DNA of 51,632 bases, from NCBI GenBank assembly GCA_020853705.1, contig JADYYK010000177.1, positions 1 to 51,632 on the forward strand. Direction: 5' to 3'. The stretch comes from Deltaproteobacteria bacterium. GTDB taxonomy: Bacteria > Myxococcota_A > Polyangia > Haliangiales > JADYYK01. This document shows, in pieces, positions 39,836 to 51,632 of the stretch. Positions within the stretch are counted from its first letter, which is position 1. Each line of letters starts with the position of its first letter. Below the pieces are notes generated by a model, which was not told the origin of the DNA, made no database searches, and saw only the letters and a program-made list of their open reading frames with translations. The translations under genes were made by a program, and so were the position numbers.

Positions 39836-39864
39836 TCGACGTGCCGCGCTGAATCAGCTATAAA
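39836..39864 (+). promoter_or_regulatory. Promoter of the 6S RNA candidate
   Basis: TCGACG (39836-39841), a 17-nt spacer and TATAAA (39859-39864). This predicts a start at G39871, which coincides with the 5' strand of the RNA's closing stem. Confidence 0.6.
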
Positions 39865-39870
39865 TGAGGG

Positions 39871-40064
39871 GAAAGCCCGACTGCCGGGTACGTCAGGAGC
39901 GTTTTCTTTTCCCTACAAGCTAAACCCAGGGAGTTGCCGCTGGCCGCGGCGAGCACGCCCGCTCAGTCGGGAAGCCCATTTCGGCTATTTGCGACGCCCA
40001 CCTACTCAATCGTAGGGGTTTAGAAGACCATCTCCAACGGCCAGGGCGGGGGTTTTCGTTTTTT
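39871..40064 (+). ncRNA. ssrS: Probable 6S RNA
   Basis: About 190 nt, close to the usual 6S length. Segments line up in order with E. coli 6S RNA: GGCGAGCACGCCCG (E. coli GGUGAGCAUGCUCGG), then GTCGGGAAGCC (GUCCGAGAAGCC), then TGCGACGCCCACCT (UGCGACGACACAUUCACCU), a short hairpin (CCTAC, GTAGG) and GGGGTTTAG (AGGGUUACAG). CCCGACTG (39876-39883) pairs with CAGTCGGG (39964-39971) around the expected upper arm. The 5' end GAAAGCCC (39871-39878) can pair with GGGTTTTC (40050-40057) just before a T run that would terminate it. 6S RNA sequesters sigma-70 RNA polymerase by mimicking open promoter DNA. The resemblance is from memory and not a covariance search. Confidence 0.7.
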
Positions 40065-40083
40065 CGGCGATATGATGGTGGCG

Positions 40084-42995
<2,912 letters not shown>

Positions 42996-42996
42996 G

Positions 42997-44175
42997 CTAC
43001 TTGCAGTGGCGCGCGACGTCGGCCTGGGTCAGGCCGGGGGTGCCCTGCTCCAGCCAGCTCTGCATCAGGGCGCAGCCCGAGCTCTGGCTCTTGCGCGCCG
43101 GGCGCGAGGGCCTCGCGGGCGGCTTGCCGCCGACCTCGCGCAGCGCGGCGATGAGCTCGACGAACTCGCGCGCGGCCAGCCGGGCGATCGGCCTGACGCG
43201 GCCCTCGGCGCTGGCCGAGCCCTGACGCGTGAACCGGATCTCGCCGCTGTCACTGTCGGCCCCGGGCGGCGCGCCCAGCCCCTCGCTGCGGAACGGATCG
43301 GCCACAGGCGCCTTGCGACACAGCACCTGGGACGCCGACTGCACGCCGGGACGGCCCAGGAACAGCAGCGCACCGCCGCCGACCAGGCCGACGGCACCGC
43401 CGCCGATCAGGCTGTCGTTCTCGATCGGGATGCCCGCGGCCAGCAGCACGGCGCCACTGCCCGCCAGGGCGGCGCCGGCGATCATCATCACCTTCTTGCC
43501 GGAGCTCTGCGCGCGCCCGGCCTTGAAGTAGATCCGGCTGGCCTGGCCGCCGACCTCCAGCGCCGAGAACAGCCAGCGGTAGTTCCACAGCGTCAGACCG
43601 TCCTTGACCGACACCATCTTGACGTCGAGCAGCACGCCCGCCGAGCCGCCGACGCCCTCGGCCACCAGCGCGCTGCAGCGCTGGCGCACCGCCTCGCCGA
43701 CCGACACCGGCGTGGCGTCGCCATCCGCGTCGACGCTCAGGAACTGCATGTGGCCGACGCCCTGGACATCGGTGCTCTCGCGCTCGATGCCCATGCGGTT
43801 GACCTCGAACAGGACCTCGACCTTCTGCCGGCGCGCATACACCAGCGGCGGCTCGCTGCCGCGCAGGGCCTGCCAAGACACCACCTTGAAACCAGCGGCG
43901 CCGGCGGCCTCCTCGAGGCCGGCCATGACCTCGCCGCAGCGCGCGCGCACCAGGCTGACCTCGCTGCCGCTGGACTCGGCGCACTCGTCCGGCGGCGCGA
44001 AGGCCACCACGGTCGCGCGCCGCAGCAGCGTGCGCGCCTCGGCAGGCGGGAAGCGCACGCCCTCGACGTTGAGCGCGCGCGCGTCGAGCTGGTACTCCAG
44101 CGCGTAGTAGCGCTTCGGTGCACAGCCCGACAGCCCACACAGCAGCACCAGCCCCACCCACCCGGTCCGCGTCAT
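42997..44175 (-). CDS. Predicted lipoprotein with two glycine-rich hydrophobic segments
   Basis: A 392-residue lipoprotein (lipobox LCGLSGC). The first 230 residues contain LLRRATVVAFAPPDE and LTLWNYRWLFSALEVGGQAS, which suggest a beta/alpha domain. Two adjacent glycine-rich hydrophobic segments follow (MMIAGAALAGSGAVLLAAG and GGGAVGLVGGGALLFLG). The end has Cys residues in SGCALMQSW and VARHC. Function unknown. TATCAT lies 8 nt before the ATG. It converges with the kinase gene, with a gap of one base. Confidence 0.72.
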   Translation of the reverse strand: MTRTGWVGLVLLCGLSGCAPKRYYALEYQLDARALNVEGVRFPPAEARTLLRRATVVAFAPPDECAESSGSEVSLVRARCGEVMAGLEEAAGAAGFKVVSWQALRGSEPPLVYARRQKVEVLFEVNRMGIERESTDVQGVGHMQFLSVDADGDATPVSVGEAVRQRCSALVAEGVGGSAGVLLDVKMVSVKDGLTLWNYRWLFSALEVGGQASRIYFKAGRAQSSGKKVMMIAGAALAGSGAVLLAAGIPIENDSLIGGGAVGLVGGGALLFLGRPGVQSASQVLCRKAPVADPFRSEGLGAPPGADSDSGEIRFTRQGSASAEGRVRPIARLAAREFVELIAALREVGGKPPARPSRPARKSQSSGCALMQSWLEQGTPGLTQADVARHCK

Positions 44176-44206
44176 GTGCACAGATGATAGCCCAGCGGGC
44201 GGGAAT

Positions 44207-44869
44207 TCACTTCTTTGGCGGCGCCAGCGGGGCGCCGCCCGGGTAGGGCACATAGGGGATGCGGTCGCGCTCGACGAAGGCGCGCACGCTGGGGCGGGCC
44301 CACTGGACGTCGAAGAAGGCGCGCAGCGTGGGCGGCACCGGGATGTCATTGAGGACCAGGCGGCCCAGCATGAAGGCGAGGTCGGCGTCGGCCTGCGACC
44401 AGGCGTGGAACAGCTGGGTGCGGCCTTCGAGGACGGTCTCGGCGACGCGCACCAGCTTGGCGACGGCCTGCTCGCAGCCGGCGCTGAGCGGCGCGCTGGA
44501 GTGGCCGTAGAACATCGTGGTGGTCGGGCGCTCCTCGCGCAGCGGGCCGAGGTCGGAGCGCAGCCAGGCCATCAGCTGGCGGGCGCGCGCGCGCTCCTTG
44601 ACCGCCTCGGGCAGGAGGCGCGGGCCGGGCAGCGTCTCGTCGAGGTACTCGATGATGGCGGACGACTCCGACAGCCAGAAGAAGCCGTCCTGCAGCGCGG
44701 GCACCCGCGCGGTCAGCGAGTGCTGGGCGAACTGCGGGTCGTGCTGGGCGCCGTCCTGCAGGGCCACGTTGCGGGTCTCGAACTTGGCGCCCTTCTCGTG
44801 CAGCGCGACGAAGCAGCTGAAGACGTACGGGCTGATCCAGTGGGCGTCGGTGTAGAGCACGAGCGACAT
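44207..44869 (-). CDS. Glutathione S-transferase (YfcF-like)
   Basis: A 220-residue glutathione S-transferase. The N-terminal thioredoxin-like domain has WISPYVFSCFVALHEKGAKF and VPALQDGFFWLSESSAIIEY, giving the glutathione site (V-P and E-S). The C-terminal domain is helical. The opening resembles YfcF more than other GST classes. AAGGAG lies 9 nt before the ATG. It follows the CPBP-type gene on the same strand by 32 bp. Confidence 0.9.
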   Translation of the reverse strand: MSLVLYTDAHWISPYVFSCFVALHEKGAKFETRNVALQDGAQHDPQFAQHSLTARVPALQDGFFWLSESSAIIEYLDETLPGPRLLPEAVKERARARQLMAWLRSDLGPLREERPTTTMFYGHSSAPLSAGCEQAVAKLVRVAETVLEGRTQLFHAWSQADADLAFMLGRLVLNDIPVPPTLRAFFDVQWARPSVRAFVERDRIPYVPYPGGAPLAPPKK

Positions 44870-44901
44870 GGGGAGTGACTCCTTGGACGAGGGACGAGCG
44901 G

Positions 44902-47423
<2,522 letters not shown>

Positions 47424-47491
47424 CCGCGGGGGATACCACCCCGCGGGCGACGCGGTCAATGCGGCGGCGCGGGCGATCTGTGTGGGTCCTG

Positions 47492-47497
47492 TATAAT
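47492..47497 (+). promoter_or_regulatory. Consensus -10 hexamer (TATAAT) 6 nt before the start codon
   Basis: TATAAT lies at 47492-47497 and ATG at 47504, leaving exactly 6 nt. No -35 hexamer is recognisable. It is one of the set of predicted leaderless starts in the window. Confidence 0.65.
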
Positions 47498-47503
47498 GAG
47501 TGG

Positions 47504-48109
47504 ATGAAACCACTGCTGCGCCGGGTGACCGGCATCACGCTGGGGCTGGCGCTGGCCCTGGCGGTGGGCTGGACGGCGCGGCCCGCGAGCGCGACGATCT
47601 TGCGCGAGCTCGGGCTGGGTGAGCTGGTGCGTCAGGCCGACCGGGTGGTGGTCGCGCGGGTCGAGGCGCGGGTGTCGCGCTGGGAGGGCGGGCGCATCGT
47701 CACCGATGTGACGCTGCGGGTGGAGGAGAGCGCGAAGGGTGACGCGCGGGTGGGCGAGCGGCTGGTGGTGACCACCATGGGCGGCAGCGTCGATGGCATC
47801 GGCATGAAGGTGGTCGGCGAGGCCACGTTCGTGAAGGGCGAGACCGCGCTGGTGTTCATGACCGCGCTGGATGCCGGCTGGGCCGGGGTGCGCACCTGGG
47901 AGGTGGTCGGCATGGCGCAGGGCCGCATGCCGGTGACGGTGGATGCGGCCACCGGGCTGCGCCAGGTGCGTGCGGATCTGGCCGGGGCGTCGCTGCTGGT
48001 CAAGGACCGGCGCGGCAAGAGCGTGGTCACGGCGGCGGTGGGTGCGCGCCTCAGGCCGCGGCCGCTGGCGGATGTGGTGGCCGAGGTCCGGGCGCTGGTG
48101 AGCCGTTGA
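47504..48109 (+). CDS. Exported protein of unknown function
   Basis: A 201-residue protein with a signal peptide ending at ASA near residue 31. The mature part begins LGLGELVRQADRVVVARVEA and continues with RIVTDVTLRVEESAKGDAR and EATFVKGETALVFMTALD. This pattern, a putative beta-rich domain starting with L-V..AD.VVV.RV, recurs in myxobacterial exported proteins but has no established role. It overlaps the next gene by TTGA. Confidence 0.75.
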   Translation: MKPLLRRVTGITLGLALALAVGWTARPASATILRELGLGELVRQADRVVVARVEARVSRWEGGRIVTDVTLRVEESAKGDARVGERLVVTTMGGSVDGIGMKVVGEATFVKGETALVFMTALDAGWAGVRTWEVVGMAQGRMPVTVDAATGLRQVRADLAGASLLVKDRRGKSVVTAAVGARLRPRPLADVVAEVRALVSR

Positions 48110-49038
48110 GGCGGGCGGCGCTCGCGGCGGGGCTCGGGCTGGTGGTGCTGATGGGTGTGGGCGCGCGGTCGGCGCAGGCGTTCGTGCGCACCAAGGCGTC
48201 GTCGGGCAAGCCGCTGTACTGGTCGAGCGGCTGCGTGCACGTGGTGGCGGCGGCCGAGGGCAGCCCCGATGTGCCGGAGGATCTGGAGACGCCGGTCATC
48301 CCCAAGGTGCTGGCCAACTGGACCACTGCCATGGCCGGGTGCGCGTACATGAAGCTGCTCTACGACAGCAAGCCGGTGGCCAACCACGAGGTCGGCTATG
48401 ACGGCACCAACATCGTCAAGTTCAGGCAGGACAAGTGGTGTCGGCCCAAGACCGAGGACGCGCCCGAGAAGTGCTACCCGGCGGCGGCGGTCGGCATCAC
48501 CACGGTGTTCTACGTCGACAAGGCGGACGCCAAGGACGACGGCCGGCTGCTCGACGCCGACATCGAGCTGAACGGGGTCAACTTCAGGTTCGCGGTCGAG
48601 GGGCAGACCACGGACCAGACGCCGAACCAGATCATCGCGGACGTCGAGAACACGCTGACCCACGAGGTCGGGCACCTGCTCGGGCTGGACCACACCTGCA
48701 ATGACGACCCGCAGAACCCGACCTTCGATGGCGCGGGCAACCGGGTGCCGACGTGCGGCACCGTGGCGGTGACCCAGACCATGCAGGACGCGACCATGTT
48801 CGCGTTCCAGGAGGACGGCGAGCTGAAGAAGAGCTCGCTGGAGCCCGACGATGTGGCGGGGGCCTGTGATGCCTACCCGATCGCGAAGGACCCCAAGCAG
48901 TGCAAGCGGGTGGACGTTGGCGGGGATGGCTGCGGGGTGGTTTCGGGGCGCCGCGGTGGAAGCGGGTTCGGGGGCGGGCTGGTGCTGGGATTCGGCCTGA
49001 TTCTGGGGCTTTTCTGGAGCTGGCGCCGGCGCGGTTGA
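48106..49038 (+). CDS. Exported zinc metallopeptidase with MYXO-CTERM-like tail
   Basis: A 310-residue secreted protein. A signal peptide ends at ARSAQA. The catalytic zinc motif HEVGHLLGLDH (HExxHxxGxxH) places it in the metzincin/matrixin-like peptidases. The C-terminus has GDGCGVV, a glycine-rich stretch, a hydrophobic helix and a WRRR end, matching the MYXO-CTERM sorting architecture that anchors proteins at the myxobacterial surface. The start is TTG 48106, overlapping the previous stop (TTGA). The two genes are therefore coupled and probably functionally linked. Confidence 0.85.
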   Translation: MRRAALAAGLGLVVLMGVGARSAQAFVRTKASSGKPLYWSSGCVHVVAAAEGSPDVPEDLETPVIPKVLANWTTAMAGCAYMKLLYDSKPVANHEVGYDGTNIVKFRQDKWCRPKTEDAPEKCYPAAAVGITTVFYVDKADAKDDGRLLDADIELNGVNFRFAVEGQTTDQTPNQIIADVENTLTHEVGHLLGLDHTCNDDPQNPTFDGAGNRVPTCGTVAVTQTMQDATMFAFQEDGELKKSSLEPDDVAGACDAYPIAKDPKQCKRVDVGGDGCGVVSGRRGGSGFGGGLVLGFGLILGLFWSWRRRG

Positions 49039-49125
49039 AGGTCGGTCGCAGAATCTCGGCTTGCGCTGCCCCTGTCGATGTGATAGGGAAGCGGACAGTC
49101 GAGCCGCGTTCGATTTCCCCTTGAG

Positions 49126-49147
49126 AATCGCCACTTTGACGGCGATT
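49126..49147. promoter_or_regulatory. Inverted repeat upstream of the zinc-ribbon/histone-like gene
   Basis: AATCGCC (49126-49132) and GGCGATT (49141-49147) form a perfect 7-bp inverted repeat with an 8-nt loop, 14 bp before ATG 49161. It could be an operator or a hairpin in the leader. Confidence 0.4.
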
Positions 49148-49160
49148 GGTGCCTTGTTCA

Positions 49161-50096
49161 ATGGCCGCGATGGACTTCATCTTCGAAGACGACGTGGACG
49201 AGGTGGGAGCCGAGATCGAGGCTTTCTGCCCGAAATGTAAGGCGGATACCACTCACGTCGTGGTCTCGAAGTACGAGGACGAGATCCGCCGGGTGCAGTG
49301 CAACCCGTGCGGCGACGTCCACGCCTTCAGGAAGCCGCGCGGCGAGGCCGAGGAAGAGACGCCCGAGCCGGCGGCCGCCAAGAAGCGCGCCTCGGCCAAG
49401 AAGCTGGTCTGGGAAGAGGCCATGCAGAAGGGCGAGAAGAAGCCCAAGCGGCCCTATTCACCAAGGGATACCTATCGCGAGAACGAGCTCGTCAACCACT
49501 CCATCTTCGGGATGGGGTTCGTCAGCGAGGCGGTCAGCGAGAACAAGGTCGAGATCACCTTCCAGGACGCGCGTCGCGTGCTGGTGCAGGGTCGCAGCGA
49601 CGTCGTGGGTCCGCCCCCGCCGCCGCCGCCCCCACCGTCCGAGAAGGGGATGAAGAAGGGTGCCAAGGGCAAGGCCGGCGCAGTGATCGCGGCGGCGCCG
49701 GTCGCGGTGGTCGTGGCGGCGCCCGTGGGCAAGGGCGGCAAGGCGGTGAAGGGCAAGGCTGGCGCGGCGGCTGCGGCGGTGGTGGTGGCTGCGCCGGCGG
49801 CGGGTGCGGGTGCGGGTGCGCAGGGTGGCCAGGCGGCGGCGGCGGGAGCTGCGGCGGGTGCGAAGGGTGGCAAGGCGGCTGCGGCGGCGGGAGCAGCGGC
49901 GGGTGCGAAGGGTGGCAAGGCGGGAGCGGCGGCCAAGGCCGGCAAGGCGGCGGCAGCGAAGCCGGTCGCCAAGGCGGCGCCGAAGCCGGTTGCCAAGGCG
50001 GCGGCGAAGCCGGCTGCCAAGCCGGTGAAGGCGGCGGCGAAGAAGGTTGCGCCCGCGAAGAAGCCGGCGCCTGCAAAGAAGGCCAAGAAGAAGTAG
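49161..50096 (+). CDS. Zinc-ribbon protein with histone H1-like Lys/Ala tail
   Basis: A 311-residue protein. Residues about 15-55 are a zinc ribbon (AFCPKCKADTTHVV with VQCNPCGDVHAF). A short module at about 110-150 (ELVNHSIFGMGFVSEAVSEN followed by KVEITFQDARR) resembles the H-x-FGxGxV fold found at the C-terminus of UvrD-type helicases. A proline run follows. The last 140 residues are almost only Ala, Lys, Pro and Gly with AKPAAK-like repeats, as in histone H1 or HMGA tails. A nucleoid or RNA polymerase-associated role is plausible. ATG 49161 and 49170 are both possible. The tail is encoded by internally repetitive DNA. Confidence 0.8.
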   Translation: MAAMDFIFEDDVDEVGAEIEAFCPKCKADTTHVVVSKYEDEIRRVQCNPCGDVHAFRKPRGEAEEETPEPAAAKKRASAKKLVWEEAMQKGEKKPKRPYSPRDTYRENELVNHSIFGMGFVSEAVSENKVEITFQDARRVLVQGRSDVVGPPPPPPPPPSEKGMKKGAKGKAGAVIAAAPVAVVVAAPVGKGGKAVKGKAGAAAAAVVVAAPAAGAGAGAQGGQAAAAGAAAGAKGGKAAAAAGAAAGAKGGKAGAAAKAGKAAAAKPVAKAAPKPVAKAAAKPAAKPVKAAAKKVAPAKKPAPAKKAKKK

Positions 50097-50117
50097 CGCT
50101 TCGCGCTACTTCTTCTT
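50085..50117 (+). terminator. Perfect 15-bp hairpin overlapping the stop codon
   Basis: The last lysine codons, the TAG stop and three further bases (50085-50099) pair perfectly with 50103-50117 around a TTC loop. The 3' arm ends TTCTTCTT, so it may act as an intrinsic terminator. The stem begins inside the coding region. Confidence 0.7.
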
Positions 50118-50151
50118 GCTCCGGCAAGCGTAGTGCTCCGGTAAGCGTAGT
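50118..50151 (+). repeat. 17-bp tandem repeat, two copies
   Basis: GCTCCGGCAAGCGTAGT at 50118-50134 is repeated at 50135-50151 with one C to T change. It directly follows the hairpin that ends the histone-like gene. Confidence 0.85.
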
Positions 50152-50211
50152 CGTCGGGGGGCCGGGAGGCCCCCCGCTGACGTGTCGGGGAAGGACGGCA
50201 CGCGGAGAGCG

Positions 50212-50418
<207 letters not shown>

Positions 50419-50496
50419 CCCTCCTCTCCTCTGCCCTGCTCCGGGCCTGCAGTCAGCTGGGGCGCCTGGGGCGCCTCGCAGGAATGTGCGCCCGAA

Positions 50497-51273
50497 TCAA
50501 GTTGCGGGACCCGGGATGGTGCGAGGTTCGATGAGACCTGCCCTCTTCCAGCCACCCCGGAGGAGCCAGTGCCTTGGCTCGGCGAGGCTGTAGGTGGTCT
50601 TGATCTTCGCTGGCGTGGCCCAGCCGTCGAAGCTTCCGGCCGTGGACAGCGGATCGACCCAGCACGGGGGCAACCGGTCGCGGGTGTGGTGGCGGTAGTT
50701 GCACAGGACATAGGCCAGTGCATGGCGAGCTGCACGAGGCGACGCCAGGCAGCGGGCGTGGAAGCGGTCAGCGAACACCGTGCCCTTGCGCTCGAGCACA
50801 CGGTTGAGGGCGCGCGCGATGCGCACCGAGAGCCCCTTGATGGCGCGGGTCAGGGCGAGGTTGTCGTCGGCCTCGGCGACCAGGTGGACGTGGTCAGACT
50901 GCAGCGAGAAGTGCACGATGCGAGTGCCGAAGCGTTCGGCGCCAGCGCGCAGGGAGCGCAGGATGGCGGCCGCGAGGCGCTGGTTGCGCAGCCAGCCGAT
51001 GCTGCGACGAATGCGCAAGGTGACGTGCTGTGCGTGGTAGTCACGCACACGTTCGCGAGTGCGATGTGCGACGTTGCGGCGGCCGACGGCTGGCCGGCGA
51101 CCGGCGCCCTGGCGAACGCCGCCGTGGGTACGGAAGGTCAGCGCGAGCTGACGAGGCCCACCCAGTCCGGGCCTACGCCGCGGCTTGCGGTCGCCGGCTC
51201 CGCCTCGCCCAGGCCTACGCGCGGGATGTCCATTGCGGTCTCTCCGGCGTCCATCGTTGCCAGTGCCTCCCAT
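50497..51273 (-). CDS. REP-associated tyrosine transposase (RAYT, Y1_Tnp)
   Basis: A 258-residue IS200-like single-strand transposase. The HUH site is SDHVHLVAEA preceded by IVHFSLQ. The conserved GTVFADRFHARCL and YVLCNYRHH, with the candidate Tyr, follow. The N-terminal 40 residues are Arg/Gly-rich. Domesticated RAYTs mobilise or maintain short palindromic repeats. Here the gene is flanked by hexanucleotide arrays rather than clear REP palindromes. The start is ATG 51273, supported by GGGAGG 5 nt upstream. ATG 51318 is a longer option. Confidence 0.88.
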   Translation of the reverse strand: MGGTGNDGRRRDRNGHPARRPGRGGAGDRKPRRRPGLGGPRQLALTFRTHGGVRQGAGRRPAVGRRNVAHRTRERVRDYHAQHVTLRIRRSIGWLRNQRLAAAILRSLRAGAERFGTRIVHFSLQSDHVHLVAEADDNLALTRAIKGLSVRIARALNRVLERKGTVFADRFHARCLASPRAARHALAYVLCNYRHHTRDRLPPCWVDPLSTAGSFDGWATPAKIKTTYSLAEPRHWLLRGGWKRAGLIEPRTIPGPAT

Positions 51274-51331
51274 CGTCGCCTCCCGCCCCGAACTTGATTG
51301 GGGCGGACAAACATACACAGGGGGTCTGACA

Positions 51332-51418
51332 CGAGGCGGAGACGGAGGCGGAGGCGGAGGCGGAGGCGGAGGCGGAGGCGGAGGCGGACAAGGAGGCGGA
51401 GGCGGACAAGGAGGCGGA
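51332..51418 (+). repeat. Hexanucleotide array (GGAGGC with GGACAA variants)
   Basis: About 14 units of GAGGCG type with occasional GACAAG variants between the RAYT gene and the hairpin at 51420. The array is purine-rich on this strand. Confidence 0.85.
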
Positions 51419-51419
51419 C

Positions 51420-51458
51420 AAGGAGTAGCTCCCGCGCGGAGCGCGGGGGCTACTCCTT
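51420..51458. terminator. 18-bp hairpin overlapping the histidine kinase stop codon
   Basis: The arms AAGGAGTAGCTCCCGCGC (51420-51437) and 51441-51458 pair over 18 bp with one G-T wobble around a GGA loop. The kinase stop codon (51450-51452) is inside the stem. Same layout as the hairpin at 50085. Confidence 0.7.
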
Positions 51459-51632
51459 GGACACCGGCAAGCTCACCGTGAACTCCGTGAACGTGCCCTC
51501 TTCGCTCGCGACGACGATCTTGCCGCCGTGGAGTTCGACGATGCCCTTCGCGATGTAGAGGCCGAGTCCGGAGCTGACGGGGCCGGGGGAGGTGTGGTGC
51601 TTGGCGGTGGTGACGTCGGAGAAGGGTTCCCA
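51450..51632 (-). CDS. Sensor histidine kinase, C-terminal ATPase domain (partial)
   Basis: The 60 C-terminal residues of a protein that continues past the right edge. WEPFSDVTTAKH is the F-box region, SGLGLYIAKGIVELHGGKI is the G2 region of the HATPase domain, and FTEFTVSLP follows. This is a two-component histidine kinase; its sensor part is not in the window. A hairpin spans its stop codon. Confidence 0.9.
   Translation of the reverse strand, partial: WEPFSDVTTAKHHTSPGPVSSGLGLYIAKGIVELHGGKIVVASEEGTFTEFTVSLPVSKE

Noticed and set aside
39871..40064. Riboswitch (c-di-GMP or cobalamin) for the downstream kinase
   Set aside because: The expected core motifs of those riboswitches are not present, while ordered similarity to 6S RNA and a terminating T run before the kinase start fit an independent RNA.

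Overview
The window comes from a very GC-rich (about 70 % or more) bacterial chromosome. Its content points to a myxobacterium (phylum Myxococcota), most likely of the Haliangiales/Kofleriaceae type. The evidence is Asp/Ala/Pro-rich spacers behind lipoboxes, an AgmX/PglI-type C-terminal domain, three Hanks-type Ser/Thr kinases, a MYXO-CTERM-like sorting tail and many species-specific lipoproteins. The lineage is an inference from protein style. No rRNA or tRNA gene was found.

Layout. 0.1-4.6 kb: a lipoprotein, two divergent citrate synthase paralogues (one with an N-terminal DNA-binding domain) and a DUF1275 membrane protein. 4.9-9.2 kb: an ECF41-type sigma factor in an operon with an FAD oxidoreductase, then a lipoprotein translationally coupled to a Ser/Thr kinase. 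9.2-16 kb: a metabolic block with hom-ybgC-glpX as an overlapping operon, a ComEA-like helix-hairpin-helix lipoprotein, an MgtC-like protein, an AlaC-like aminotransferase and a Tat-exported phospholipase C-like protein. 16-23 kb: an AgmX-type lipoprotein, a UbiB/AarF-family kinase, a putative cysteine amidase carrying a (Ser-Thr)14 tract, a Uma2 nuclease-like protein and a XamI-type restriction-modification pair. 23.2-29.5 kb: a Complex I operon nuoABCDGHI that lacks nuoE, nuoF and nuoJ-N at this site. 29.5-39.8 kb: surface and secreted proteins, including a cupredoxin lipoprotein, a Calx-beta-like repeat lipoprotein, and a 1335-residue lipoprotein with eight ASH repeats and eight propeller-like repeats. 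Among them sits a nucleotidyltransferase pair. 39.87-40.06 kb: a probable 6S RNA gene. 40-43 kb: two overlapping Ser/Thr kinases. 43-49 kb: a lipoprotein, a glutathione S-transferase, gltX with a CPBP-type membrane protein, and an exported two-gene unit that includes a metallopeptidase. 49-51.6 kb: a zinc-ribbon protein with a histone-H1-like tail, hexanucleotide arrays, a RAYT transposase and the 3' end of a histidine kinase.

Three themes cut across the genes. First, many operon-leading start codons lie exactly 6 nt after a TANNNT hexamer (others 7-8 nt), which predicts widespread leaderless transcripts. Second, hexanucleotide (and one 9-bp) arrays recur inside genes, always in frame, and around the RAYT transposase. 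Third, two long perfect hairpins overlap stop codons near the right end. The strongest candidate for an unannotated element is the 6S RNA at 39871-40064.
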